Of a stretch of DNA of 64,000 nucleotides, positions 53,594 to 62,450 are shown piece after piece. Each line of letters opens with the position of its first letter. The stretch's first letter is position 1. The notes under the pieces were generated by a model. The model was not told where the DNA came from, did not search any database, and saw only the letters and a program-made list of their open reading frames with translations. The DNA is taken from positions 62,001 to 126,000 of the forward strand of contig JAERTE010000018.1 of assembly GCA_016845145.1 (NCBI GenBank). The letters are read 5' to 3'. Source of the DNA: Rhodospirillaceae bacterium. GTDB lineage: Bacteria > Pseudomonadota > Alphaproteobacteria > Rhodospirillales > Casp-alpha2. Position numbers and translations under genes: made by a program.

Positions 53594-55756
53594 TCACTTA
53601 GACTCGGGCGCTTTGTGAATGATCCATTGCTGGGCCAGTTTCTCGATGTCGGACTTGTCGGCAACGACCTTTTCGTCGTTGTCATCATCTGGGGCGGGGT
53701 ATTGCTGTTTTAGATCGATACAATCGTAAAGCTTAGCGCCACCCGACCGCGTGTTCAGTGCCAAACAGTGGGTATTGTTCTTGCTTCCTTTTATCTGGAG
53801 TTGCCCCCACCGGTTCAGGCTGACGATCGTCGGTTCTTCTTTATCAGTGCCGCAGGCGGTTTTGGACCGGATCAGCGTATTGGCTTTGCTATCGCCTGTC
53901 AGACACAGGTCGTTTTTACCGCCGCCTTTGATTTCCTTTTCGGTCGCGGCATAGACCGGACCTTTAAAGGATACCTCCTTCATAATGTAGATTCGATTGC
54001 TGTCCTTCAGATTGCCGCAGTTACCCGCCGACACCTGGTTGCCGCTAGCCAGGCTGAGGCATTTGTTGTCGTCCCGCGAAATGGCCTTGTACCAGACTTT
54101 TGGGTTGCCGGTTACAAGATCGTAGTAGTCTCGGCCAAGCGACTTGCGAAGCTTGACCAGCGCTGCCTCTGAAAGGCAGTCGGGACTGCTAGCGTTCGTC
54201 TGGCAGGCGCGTCGCGAGATGCCCGCCACGTTCACCTCCACAGCGACACGGGGGTAATAGGTGGCTGACGACAACGTATCCGGCAGCCTCTCGTTTATCG
54301 TGTCGACAATGATTGGAAGGTGGACGCGCTCGGCATAGAGCCATTTTTGGGTGAAGGCTTCCCGCACCAGGCAACTGACGAAGGCCTGATTACCATCCAT
54401 GTCGCTGGTATCTACGCTTGCGTCGTTTTTGCCGCCACCGTGGCATTTTTTCCGAACACCGTCGGTCGCCTCCTTGATCGAGTTGGTTTTAGGGTCTTTG
54501 AGTTCGATCTTCGTGATATCTTTCCCCTTCGTATAGCCCCGGAAGATACTATCCAAATAGTGCAGCACCGAACGCAGGTCGTCGGCCTTTTTCCTCGCCG
54601 AATCCAAGTCGTGGATCGGTACATAGACGAACGGTGCGTTCAGCTCTGACAGATAGCCGTCGTACAGGGTTTGGATCTCGTGGTACTGGTCGGCGAGGCG
54701 GTCCAGAAACCGCCTGCCGCGCTCGGCTGCGACGCTTGCTTCCGACGTATTAAACCCCGAAATTACCGAATAAGGCAGCGTATACAGCTCGGTAAAGACC
54801 GGCGCTGCCAAAGCTTCTCGTGGCAGGGTTTCCAGTTTCTGCTGGAATGCCTCTTGGCTGGCGGGAAGAATTCCCGCTGCGCCGCCATTTTGCATGAATG
54901 AGATCGTTAGGTTGCTGTTCGAGATCGCTGTTTCCGTGTCTGTCTTTACTGTGCTAGAGACGTCTCCCGACGCGAATCCCCCACTGTATTTTGCTTCGAG
55001 AGATGCGGAAATCAACTGGTTGCTCGTGCTGTCCAGGGTGGTGTGAGAGATGATGCCCTGCACTTCGGCACCGCTCGCGATAGCATAGACGAAACGGTCG
55101 CCGCACAGGTCGCGGAACGCCTTCATGTCCGCGCCGGAAGCGCCCTCTCCCGAACCGTCGATCAGGCCTTGTGCGGTTTCCGTCAGGCGAAGGGATTCCC
55201 ACAGGTCTTTCTTGTCCAGATGCCCAAGACTCTCGAGCTTCGGCAAGCGGTAGGAATGCGGCGGGATGTCGGGATCGGCGGGGCCCGTCTCAGCCTCGGT
55301 CGTCGCAGGAAAATTGTACCGAACGGGCCCCATCCCGGTATAGGGCCCCACATAGATGAGGCCGTTTTGGACCTTGGCGTGCAGGGAATAATAGGTGCTT
55401 GATTTGGAGATGTCCGAGCTGGAGGCAAACTCCGCGCTGGCGTTCGCGCTGCCGAATGCAGTACTGACACTGGCCGAGGCGGAGATGTCGAGATTCTCCA
55501 TCACTTCCGATTGGTCTTCCACTTCGGAGAGTTCGACCGACGATACTTGGCCCAAGGACTGAACGGGCGAGAATTCGATGCATCGGTTGGGAAGCGGCGC
55601 GCTGTCCTCGGCATTCCAGGCTTGGCCCAATTCGACCCCCTGTACTGGAATTTCCTCGGTCCTCAGGTCCGAGTTGGCGGCGGCTTCCACCGTCCAGAAA
55701 GAAACCAATAAAACAAGTCCCGGCACGACCAACCGGTTATCAGACCGTACACGCAT
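53594..55756 (-). CDS. Secreted MACPF-like protein with ricin-type C-terminal region
   Basis: A 720-residue protein with a signal peptide (residues 1 to about 27, ending AAA-N). Residues 219-231 read CGDRFVYAIASGA, which keeps the spacing of the MACPF signature [YW]-G-[TS]-H-F-x6-G-G but with changed residues. Small-residue, Ser/Ala-rich segments (90-115, 245-290) could be membrane-inserting hairpins. Residues about 555-715 look like a ricin-type beta-trefoil (CLSL, CLAL, W near 650, QQWII near the end). This suggests a pore former with a sugar-binding module; I cannot name a homologue. Start at 55756 after AGGGGAGCGG. Confidence 0.6.
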   Translation of the reverse strand: MRVRSDNRLVVPGLVLLVSFWTVEAAANSDLRTEEIPVQGVELGQAWNAEDSAPLPNRCIEFSPVQSLGQVSSVELSEVEDQSEVMENLDISASASVSTAFGSANASAEFASSSDISKSSTYYSLHAKVQNGLIYVGPYTGMGPVRYNFPATTEAETGPADPDIPPHSYRLPKLESLGHLDKKDLWESLRLTETAQGLIDGSGEGASGADMKAFRDLCGDRFVYAIASGAEVQGIISHTTLDSTSNQLISASLEAKYSGGFASGDVSSTVKTDTETAISNSNLTISFMQNGGAAGILPASQEAFQQKLETLPREALAAPVFTELYTLPYSVISGFNTSEASVAAERGRRFLDRLADQYHEIQTLYDGYLSELNAPFVYVPIHDLDSARKKADDLRSVLHYLDSIFRGYTKGKDITKIELKDPKTNSIKEATDGVRKKCHGGGKNDASVDTSDMDGNQAFVSCLVREAFTQKWLYAERVHLPIIVDTINERLPDTLSSATYYPRVAVEVNVAGISRRACQTNASSPDCLSEAALVKLRKSLGRDYYDLVTGNPKVWYKAISRDDNKCLSLASGNQVSAGNCGNLKDSNRIYIMKEVSFKGPVYAATEKEIKGGGKNDLCLTGDSKANTLIRSKTACGTDKEEPTIVSLNRWGQLQIKGSKNNTHCLALNTRSGGAKLYDCIDLKQQYPAPDDDNDEKVVADKSDIEKLAQQWIIHKAPESK

Positions 55757-55910
55757 GTCACCGCTCCCCTTCACAACCTGCGAGCGCTGCGTGGGGATGC
55801 TCCCCATCGTCACCGCATTAGTACAAGATTAACGCATAAAAATGTGAAATGATACTAGTGATGCGGGCATGCTCGCAATTGCGGGCGGCAATAGTGCCGG
55901 ATGGAACAAG
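55757..55910. promoter_or_regulatory. Divergent promoter region of the secreted-protein cassette
   Basis: This 154-bp gap separates the starts of the MACPF-like gene and the EEP nuclease gene, which must share it for their promoters. No clear operator was seen. An in-frame ATG for the right-hand gene occurs at 55869. Confidence 0.4.
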
Positions 55911-56963
55911 ATGCAATGTAAGAGATCGATGTGTATATCGAAGCATGTGGCCGGCACCGTGTTCGCCGGCACGATCCTGGCATTGTCCTGTTTCGTGACG
56001 TCACAGAGAACGGCCACGGCTGACGAGCAGACGTATTTCAAGATTCTGTCCCAGAACACCTACAACCTGGGTCGATATGAGAACAAAGAAAAGAAATACG
56101 AGGGGCTGAAAAACCGCATCGCAGAGGCGGATATGACGATGCTGCAGGAGGTCCGAAGAACGGCGAACCTTTCGAAGGTACTTCCGAAAAATTACAAATT
56201 CCGATACAAGGCCGGGCTGCAAGTTCTTGAGGACGAGGTAAATGGAATATACGACCTGAATCTAAAAGGATTCAACACTCATAAGGAGGCTTATGTCTCT
56301 GTGTATAATCCGGAAAGGGTCCAGATTCTTTGTTATATCGACACCAAGGCGATCAACGCGTGGCGCCCCATCACCGGCAATATGGCCCGACCGCCCGACC
56401 TTGCCTTGGTCCAGTTCACGAAAGACCAGGGCCAGACATACGAGAGTCCGATCTGGTTGATGAATTTTCATGCGATTTTCGGCAAAAGGGTTCAGGGGCG
56501 CCGAGAGGAGGCTGCCGCAGTCGATCAGCTCGTTGCAGAGATCCAGAGAACACAGTTCACGACGGGCGAGCAGGATTTCGAGTGCGTCGTCTTTCAGCCT
56601 GAGGGCGATCAGTCCGTTTCAGCGCTTGGTGATACGACGACCTTTCCAATAATTGTCGCAGGCGATTGGAACCTCAGCAAGGATAAGGTCGTCTCCAGCG
56701 CACCGGCGTGGCAGGCGCGGTCGGTACTCGTCGAGGGGAAAACGACGGTGAACAAAACCGGTTGCCGCGTCAGCCCGTACGACCATTTCGCCACGTCAGG
56801 CACATCGAATGAATTTGTGGTAAACATCTTTGGTTCTAAGGGAAGCCTTGACGCGGATGTCGACAATTCCGACTCGAGGTATGATTGCCCCGAAAACGAC
56901 AAGCGCTTCCGGGCAGATGTCTCCGACCATTTCGGCATATTGTACAAGATTCGCCATGACTAG
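55911..56963 (+). CDS. Secreted endonuclease/exonuclease/phosphatase (DNase I-fold) protein
   Basis: A 350-residue protein with a Sec signal peptide (core residues 13-29, likely cleavage ATA-D near 37). The EEP catalytic set is complete by eye: N49 (SQNTYNLG), E80 (LQEV), H187 (NFHAIF), D252 and N254 (GDWNLS), D291-H292 (YDHF) and D339-H340 (SDHFG). The fold covers DNases such as CdtB, phosphodiesterases and sphingomyelinases. The start is uncertain among ATGs at 55869, 55911 and 55929. It overlaps the next gene by 8 bp. Confidence 0.8.
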   Translation: MQCKRSMCISKHVAGTVFAGTILALSCFVTSQRTATADEQTYFKILSQNTYNLGRYENKEKKYEGLKNRIAEADMTMLQEVRRTANLSKVLPKNYKFRYKAGLQVLEDEVNGIYDLNLKGFNTHKEAYVSVYNPERVQILCYIDTKAINAWRPITGNMARPPDLALVQFTKDQGQTYESPIWLMNFHAIFGKRVQGRREEAAAVDQLVAEIQRTQFTTGEQDFECVVFQPEGDQSVSALGDTTTFPIIVAGDWNLSKDKVVSSAPAWQARSVLVEGKTTVNKTGCRVSPYDHFATSGTSNEFVVNIFGSKGSLDADVDNSDSRYDCPENDKRFRADVSDHFGILYKIRHD

Positions 56964-58008
56964 GTTGCCGACTGTCTGTGACCAGAACGGCTGGCCGAAG
57001 TTGCTCGTCATCGCGACGATATGCTGGATCGCGCCGAAGCCCCTGATCGCCGAGCAATTCCTCGATGTGGAGACCGTCGTCAAGCAAACCTGTAAGAACG
57101 GTGCGGACACCGACCCTTCCTACGCTACGGACCTGTTGGTCGGCGCCTATATCGACAAGTCTTCCAAACGGAAACAGATAGGTTTGAAACTCCACACTTC
57201 GCCGCAACCTGCCTATGACACCGGCAGCATCTCACTATACGCAGACATTTTCGACGTCGATGAGAAAGGGAAATCGCAGCCGGTCGGTAAAAACCGAGTA
57301 ACCGTCTTGGCCGCGTTGACGCCGTTTCTGGTATTCTCCAATCTGGCGCAGCAGGACTCGAACACAGCGGGGCCACCGTACTACAAGCTGTTACCGATGC
57401 CGACGCCAGAAGACGTTTACACGATCCAATTCCAATCATCGAACGGGAACCCTCTGCCGGCGAACACTAGTGTTGAGTTCGGGCCACCGATTGTTGGACC
57501 AGGGCCGTATCTCGCTGCCACAGCGAATACATCTTTTAGCAAAACAAACAGCACCGTAGAACTCCGTTGCGTCAATGTCGACCGGGTGTATGCGCGCGCC
57601 CACGACGATATCAATAATACGTACTTCGAGGGCTACATCGATCTCACGCTGCCCAACAAATATGCACAGAAGCTGGTGATTCTCGACAACGATGGCGGCT
57701 GCTCTGGAACCAAGGGCATTCTAAAAGACTGCGGCCAATTCGAAGTCACGACGATGGATACGTCGAACGATGCGATGGATGTTTCGCAGGACGAGAACCC
57801 TTCTTCTAATACATCCAGACCCAGCAAGAGAAAATCTGACGATAGTCGCCGGGAAGACTCCGGGAGCAATATTCTCAGACAAGGACGTTTTAAGGCGCGA
57901 AAGATGCGGGATGGTAGGAAATCGAACGGCCGGAAAAAACATGGCCGCCCGGATTTCGTGTTTACGGAGGATGTCGTTTCCCTTCCCGATTTCAAGATGC
58001 GGCAATAG
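56956..58008 (+). CDS. Secreted protein of unknown function with basic tail
   Basis: A 350-residue protein starting inside the end of the EEP gene (ATGACTAG). It has a signal peptide (hydrophobic 15-32, cleavage near LIA-E). Residues 33-260 appear as a beta-rich globular domain with Cys at 46, 205, 249 and 259, so disulfides are possible. From about 262 the chain is polar and then strongly basic (KRK at 291-293, KARK at 313-316, GRKKHGRP at 325-332), like nucleic-acid binding or nuclear-targeting tails. I do not recognise the family. Coupling to the EEP gene suggests a joint role. Confidence 0.75.
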   Translation: MTRLPTVCDQNGWPKLLVIATICWIAPKPLIAEQFLDVETVVKQTCKNGADTDPSYATDLLVGAYIDKSSKRKQIGLKLHTSPQPAYDTGSISLYADIFDVDEKGKSQPVGKNRVTVLAALTPFLVFSNLAQQDSNTAGPPYYKLLPMPTPEDVYTIQFQSSNGNPLPANTSVEFGPPIVGPGPYLAATANTSFSKTNSTVELRCVNVDRVYARAHDDINNTYFEGYIDLTLPNKYAQKLVILDNDGGCSGTKGILKDCGQFEVTTMDTSNDAMDVSQDENPSSNTSRPSKRKSDDSRREDSGSNILRQGRFKARKMRDGRKSNGRKKHGRPDFVFTEDVVSLPDFKMRQ

Positions 58009-58494
58009 TTTTGCGACCACAGCAGCACGCTGGGAATACCTTCGCAAATCCATGGCCACTGATGCTTCTCATTTCAAATTGTTGCGGGCTATAGGGGCTG
58101 TTTGCATTGACAACCCATAACTCGTTTGAAGGCCGAATCACGTCCGCAAAAGGGCAAAAGCAACCATGACCGCCCACCGAATAATCCGTCTGCGCCACTT
58201 CTGAAACCGGGCGTTCGAATCTGGTGTTGCGTTTGGCTGTCGTCATCTGGTGCAGAAAATTCTCGGGTGGTTTATGGGCGGTCTGCGGGCGGTCTAAATT
58301 CCATGCCGCAGTGCGTTCCGGGTTTCGACGCGTTGGGTACACGGCGGCAAGAGCCAGCCCATCAACACGATGCCGAATATCATGCACAAGGCACCGATGA
58401 GCCGGCTCCCGGCAATGACACCGATGGCGAGGCCGATGTGCATCATGTTTTCTGAGCCCTTGTACGGTGGCCTTCGATACCGTAAAGCTCTGCC
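58009..58494. other. Intergenic region without a clear gene
   Basis: This 486-bp stretch separates the cassette from the MFS gene. A 109-codon plus-strand frame at 58126 has low-complexity, non-protein-like composition. Only the small minus-strand frame listed next looks partly protein-like. Confidence 0.45.
58294..58446 (-). CDS. Possible small membrane protein or gene remnant
   Basis: A 50-residue frame beginning MMHIGLAIGV with one or two hydrophobic stretches (about 3-33) and a polar end. AAGGG lies 11 bases ahead of the start. It is divergent from the MFS gene. It may be a small membrane protein or the remains of a longer one; support is weak. Confidence 0.25.
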   Translation of the reverse strand: MMHIGLAIGVIAGSRLIGALCMIFGIVLMGWLLPPCTQRVETRNALRHGI

Positions 58495-59721
58495 ATGAAT
58501 ATTGAGTCGCACAACACTACCCACAATTCAAAAAACGTCGTCGTCCTGGCCCTTTGCCAGGCGCTGTTTTTTAGCGGCCGGACCCTGACCTTTTTCGCCG
58601 CTTCCTTGGTCGCGATCGCCATGTTGGGAGATAACCTGACCCTGGTCACGGCGCCGGTCACGATGATGCTGGTCGGTACGTCGGCGGGGACACTGCCCGC
58701 CGCTTATTTGATGCGGGCCTGGGGACGAAAATGGGGGTTCGCATTTGGCTCCGCCTTCGGCTGCCTTGGCGCGTTGATGGCGGCCCAGGCCGTGGCCATG
58801 GACAGTTTCATCCTGTTCAATATCGGTTTGCTGATATCCGGGGTTTATGGCGGTTTCGCGCAGCAATACAGGTTCGCCGCCGCGGAGGTCGCACCCAAAC
58901 ACTTAAAGGAAAAGAATGTCTCCATCGTCATCGCCTTGAGCGTGCTTGGCGCGTTCGTTGGGCCGGAGACCGCGTTATTGGCCAAGAACTGGATAACGGA
59001 TGTGCCATTCCAGGGGGCCTTTTTGATGTTGGCCGCGTTTAACGCACTGTCCGGGGTTATCATTTTGGCTGCGGAGATGCCTAAGCTTACGCAACAGGAA
59101 TTCGATGACCCGGGGCGGCCGCTCCTGATCATCATGGCGTCGCCGACGTTCATTATTGCGCTGATCGCGGCGTTATTCGGCTATGTGGTGATGAATTTCC
59201 TGATGGTGGTGACGCCGGTCACCATGGAAACGATTAAGACCGTCGTTTTCTCCCATGAGAATATCAAACTGGTTATTCAATGGCATGTGGTCGGCATGTT
59301 CTTGCCAGGCTTTTTGACCGGGCACTTGATCAAGAAATTCGGCGTGGTCCGTATCATCGCGACGGGCGCGGCGATACTCCTAAGTTCCGTTCTCGTCGCG
59401 CTGAGCGGCCTAACGTTCATGCATTTTTTGGTGGCGTTGATCTTGCTCGGCGTTGGCTGGAATTTTACGTTTACCGGCGCGACCATTCTGGTGACCGAGG
59501 TTCACTCCCCAGCCGAGCGGGCCAAGGTGCAAGGGACCAACGATTTCCTGTTGTTTACGGGGCTTGCCATCTCATCGCTCATGGCCGGAAGCGTTTATCA
59601 TTACTTCGGCTGGGACTGGGTGAATTATGCCATGCTGCCGGTCATTCTGACGATCTTACTGTCGGCGCTTTGGCTGCGGTCCGTGCGGCGCAAAGAGCAG
59701 GCGCTAGCACAGGCGACATGA
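58495..59721 (+). CDS. Major facilitator superfamily transporter
   Basis: A 408-residue permease with about 12 hydrophobic helices in two halves, joined by the loop around residues 190-210 (EMPKLTQQEFDDPGRP). The A-motif-like segment between helices 2 and 3 (LMRAWGRKWG) is present. Substrate and direction are unknown. It stands alone, with the GNAT gene convergent 9 bp downstream. Confidence 0.9.
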   Translation: MNIESHNTTHNSKNVVVLALCQALFFSGRTLTFFAASLVAIAMLGDNLTLVTAPVTMMLVGTSAGTLPAAYLMRAWGRKWGFAFGSAFGCLGALMAAQAVAMDSFILFNIGLLISGVYGGFAQQYRFAAAEVAPKHLKEKNVSIVIALSVLGAFVGPETALLAKNWITDVPFQGAFLMLAAFNALSGVIILAAEMPKLTQQEFDDPGRPLLIIMASPTFIIALIAALFGYVVMNFLMVVTPVTMETIKTVVFSHENIKLVIQWHVVGMFLPGFLTGHLIKKFGVVRIIATGAAILLSSVLVALSGLTFMHFLVALILLGVGWNFTFTGATILVTEVHSPAERAKVQGTNDFLLFTGLAISSLMAGSVYHYFGWDWVNYAMLPVILTILLSALWLRSVRRKEQALAQAT

Positions 59722-59730
59722 AGGGTAATG

Positions 59731-60255
59731 CTAAAGCGTCTTACTCAGAATGACGCTCATGTAATTGGTGACATCCCAATTGGCGGTATCGACCTCGCGG
59801 TAACCGCGCTTCTTGTACATGCTGATGAGTTGGGAGGCGTGCTCAGAGGTGTCCAAAGCAAGCTCTTTGCCGCCCAACGCCGCGGCCCGGGCCTCGATCC
59901 GCTCCATGATTTTGCTCCCAACTCCAGATTTTTGCTGATCCGGGCTGACGGCGAACTGGGTAAACTTGAACACGTCCAGGCGCTTGTACCACGAGCAGTC
60001 ATCCTTATGGGGAGGAGGAACGAGCGTGATGGTGGCGACCAACTCGGTGCCGAAAAAACCAAGGTAAGCTTCACCGTTGTTCAATCGATTTAGTGTGATG
60101 TCGGACGATTGGTGGGTAGCCAGATACCGAAGCCCTTGATCCAGCAGGGGGCGGTAGGCACGATGGAGCAGATTCGTAATCTCATCGAGTATCTGTATGT
60201 CTCGCTCGGGGTCAAAGCGGCGCAGGGAGAAGTCTTGCATCCCAAAATTTTTCAT
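59731..60255 (-). CDS. GNAT family N-acetyltransferase
   Basis: A 174-residue protein with the GNAT acetyl-CoA-binding segment QKSGVGSKIMERIEARA near residue 105 (loop Q-x-x-G-x-G/S) and the preceding FTQFAVSP strand. It would transfer an acetyl group to an amine of unknown identity. The start at 60255 is preferred because GTGGGA lies nine bases upstream; ATG 60264 is an alternative. Confidence 0.85.
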   Translation of the reverse strand: MKNFGMQDFSLRRFDPERDIQILDEITNLLHRAYRPLLDQGLRYLATHQSSDITLNRLNNGEAYLGFFGTELVATITLVPPPHKDDCSWYKRLDVFKFTQFAVSPDQQKSGVGSKIMERIEARAAALGGKELALDTSEHASQLISMYKKRGYREVDTANWDVTNYMSVILSKTL

Positions 60256-60363
60256 GGACGACATTCCCACAATAATAGAATAAATAAACGAAAAACTATG
60301 ACAGAGATAACTTAGCTGCAAATCCAGGCGATTTCGAGTGGTCGGTGATATGTATTTTTGCGT

Positions 60364-61419
60364 TTACGCCGTTCGCCGCGGAACGATCTCGTAGCCGAGA
60401 TCCAATGATTGTGGGCGGGGAGCCTGTCGCTCTGCCAACCAATCGACGAGGAGCTCTGCCGCCGAACTGCCGATCCGATAGCCTGGTATCCTCACTGTGG
60501 TCAACTCGAGGCCGTCCGGACCGGACAACTCGAAATCACCGAAGCCGGCGACCGCAAGTTGACTTGGAACGGCGATCCCTTTTCTAAGCGCTTCGCTTAG
60601 CACGCCGACTGCGACGGAATCGGATGAACAAAAAACGGCATCTGTATCGGGCCAGCGTTCGAGCATGGCTTTAAGGCCGTGCGCGCCACGCTGAACTGCG
60701 CTTCCTCGATCCGAGTCTGAGACGATTCGCGGTTCGGAAACCCCCGCGACCTCAATCGCCGCTTGATAACCCTTAGCTCTCAACATAGATCGATGGTCCG
60801 TGTTGGGACCGGCACCGATGAAGCTGATGTTCGTATATCCTTGTTCGAGCAGATGGTTTGTCATATCCCGCCCGGCATCGAAATTGGAGAAGCCGACAGC
60901 GCTGTGGATCGGCAACTCCGGTAGCTCCCAAATTTCCACCACGGGAACGCCCGCTTTGTCTAACAGCGCACGAGTACCTTCGGTGTGCTGCGTGCTGGTT
61001 AAGACAATGCCATCCGGCCGCCTGCCGATCAGCTTCGACAAAATCTCGCCTTCCAGTTCAGGCGAGTAATCGGTTGTCGCCAGCAGGAGTTGATAACCCG
61101 CCATGCGCAAGGTTTCTGATAGGCCATCGACCGTTGATGCGAATGTCGAACCGGCCAACGTCGAAATCAAAGCGGCAATGACGCGGCTTCGGCCCGACGA
61201 AAACGCACCGGCGCTCTCATCGAGTAAATAACCCAGTTCATTGACGGCTGTCATCACCCGTTCGCGCGTCTCGGGCCGCACCTTGTTGGGTGCCTTCAGG
61301 ACGCGGGACACGGTGATTTTCGACACCGAGGCGCGGGCGGCGACCTGCTCCATTGTCACCCAATTCCGCTCCTTCGGCGGTGCCATTTTGGGTCGGCTGC
61401 GCGAACGTAACTTGCCCAT
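60364..61419 (-). CDS. LacI/GntR-type transcriptional repressor
   Basis: A 351-residue regulator with a LacI helix-turn-helix (MEQVAARASVSKITVSRVLK, about residues 23-42) and the sugar-binding core, including ASTVDGLSETL and FCSSDSVAVG. Gluconate-type repressors bind sites centred on TACCGGTA, and two such sites lie in the divergent gap (61450, 61484). It likely represses the PhyH gene at 61525 and itself. The start at 61419 follows GAGG; upstream codons to 61482 overlap the operators. Confidence 0.92.
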   Translation of the reverse strand: MGKLRSRSRPKMAPPKERNWVTMEQVAARASVSKITVSRVLKAPNKVRPETRERVMTAVNELGYLLDESAGAFSSGRSRVIAALISTLAGSTFASTVDGLSETLRMAGYQLLLATTDYSPELEGEILSKLIGRRPDGIVLTSTQHTEGTRALLDKAGVPVVEIWELPELPIHSAVGFSNFDAGRDMTNHLLEQGYTNISFIGAGPNTDHRSMLRAKGYQAAIEVAGVSEPRIVSDSDRGSAVQRGAHGLKAMLERWPDTDAVFCSSDSVAVGVLSEALRKGIAVPSQLAVAGFGDFELSGPDGLELTTVRIPGYRIGSSAAELLVDWLAERQAPRPQSLDLGYEIVPRRTA

Positions 61420-61449
61420 TCGGCGATACCTCAACTTCCTGCTCCAAAA

Positions 61450-61469
61450 CAATGTTATCGATACCATTG
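61450..61469. promoter_or_regulatory. GntR/LacI-type operator, imperfect copy
   Basis: CAATGTTATC-GATACCATTG has one mismatch between its 10-bp arms. It lies 34 bp from the perfect copy, so a tetramer or two dimers could bind both sites. Confidence 0.7.
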
Positions 61470-61483
61470 ACGCTAAGGTCAAT

Positions 61484-61503
61484 CAATGTTACCGGTAACA
61501 TTG
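61484..61503. promoter_or_regulatory. GntR/LacI-type operator, perfect palindrome
   Basis: CAATGTTACC-GGTAACATTG is a perfect 20-bp palindrome with the central CG of LacI-family sites. It is close to the E. coli GntR (gluconate) operator as I recall it. It lies 21 bp before the PhyH start. Confidence 0.85.
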
Positions 61504-61524
61504 TGTAAGTGGGAGGATATTACC

Positions 61525-62427
61525 ATGTTGACGAATGAGCAAACCGCATTCTACCGCGACAACGGATATTTGATGGTCGAAGACGCGGTGACGTCCGATC
61601 AACTTAACCGATTGCGCGAGATCACCCATGGCCTGATTGAGAAGTCGCGCGATGTCAGCGAAAGTGATGATGTCTATGACCTTGACGAGGGGCACGGCCC
61701 TGAAAATCCGCGCCTGACACGCATCAAACTGCCGCACGAACAAGATCCCTACTTTTGGGATGTCTTGAAATCTTCGCGCATGACGGACGTCCTGACGGAC
61801 CTGCTCGGTCCGGATACGGCGATCCAAACCAGCAAGCTCAATACCAAGGCGCCAGGGGGCGGCGCTGCGGTGGAATGGCACCAGGATTGGGCGTTTTACC
61901 CGCATACCAATGACGACATGCTGGCGTTTGGCCTGATGCTGGAAGATGTCGATTTGGAAAACGGCCCGTTGCAGGTGATTCCGGGTTCGCACAAGGGACC
62001 GGTTCTGTCTCACCACAACGCCAAGGGCGTGTTCTGCGGCGCCGTCGATCCCGACGACCCCAAATTTGAACTGGAGAAAGCGGTGACGTTGACGGGGAGA
62101 GCCGGCTCAATGACGGTTCACCACGCGCGTACGCTGCACGGTTCGGCCCCGAATATGTCGGATCGCAACCGCATGATTGTATTCTATGAATGCCGCGCCG
62201 CTGACGCGTGGCCGCTGCTGGGCGGCGGCGCATACATGAAGTTCGCCCAAGCCTCGCAAGACGAACTATGGCGCCATGCTCAATCCTGTGTCATCACGGG
62301 TGAATTGTCTCATGTTCCGCGGTGCGAGGCTGTCCCGGTCAGCCTGCCGTTGCCGCCCGCACCCGACACGGGGTCGATTTTCAAAACCCAGAAATCCGGT
62401 GATGCGAAGAGCGCCTTCGCGGCATAG
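61525..62427 (+). CDS. Phytanoyl-CoA dioxygenase (PhyH) family oxygenase, second copy
   Basis: A 300-residue Fe(II)/2-oxoglutarate oxygenase with H119-x-D121 (EWHQDWAFY) and distal H205 (TLHGSAP). It matches the protein at 6611 over the whole chain, sharing YPHTNDD, LENGPL-like and PGSH segments. The start at 61525 is chosen after GGGAGGA; the longer frame starts inside the operator. Control by a gluconate-type repressor suggests a sugar-acid-related or hydroxyacid substrate (inference). Confidence 0.9.
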   Translation: MLTNEQTAFYRDNGYLMVEDAVTSDQLNRLREITHGLIEKSRDVSESDDVYDLDEGHGPENPRLTRIKLPHEQDPYFWDVLKSSRMTDVLTDLLGPDTAIQTSKLNTKAPGGGAAVEWHQDWAFYPHTNDDMLAFGLMLEDVDLENGPLQVIPGSHKGPVLSHHNAKGVFCGAVDPDDPKFELEKAVTLTGRAGSMTVHHARTLHGSAPNMSDRNRMIVFYECRAADAWPLLGGGAYMKFAQASQDELWRHAQSCVITGELSHVPRCEAVPVSLPLPPAPDTGSIFKTQKSGDAKSAFAA

Positions 62428-62450
62428 CCCGGCAGATTGAACCAACAGAG

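Noticed and set aside
53406..53618. 70-codon frame in the AT-rich gap
   Set aside because: No ribosome binding site or domain, composition changes abruptly inside it, and it overlaps the end of the MACPF-like gene.
55911..56963. Calling the EEP protein CdtB and the locus a cytolethal distending toxin
   Set aside because: Only the general EEP active site is shared. The neighbours do not resemble CdtA/CdtC beyond a possible ricin-type region inside a much larger protein.
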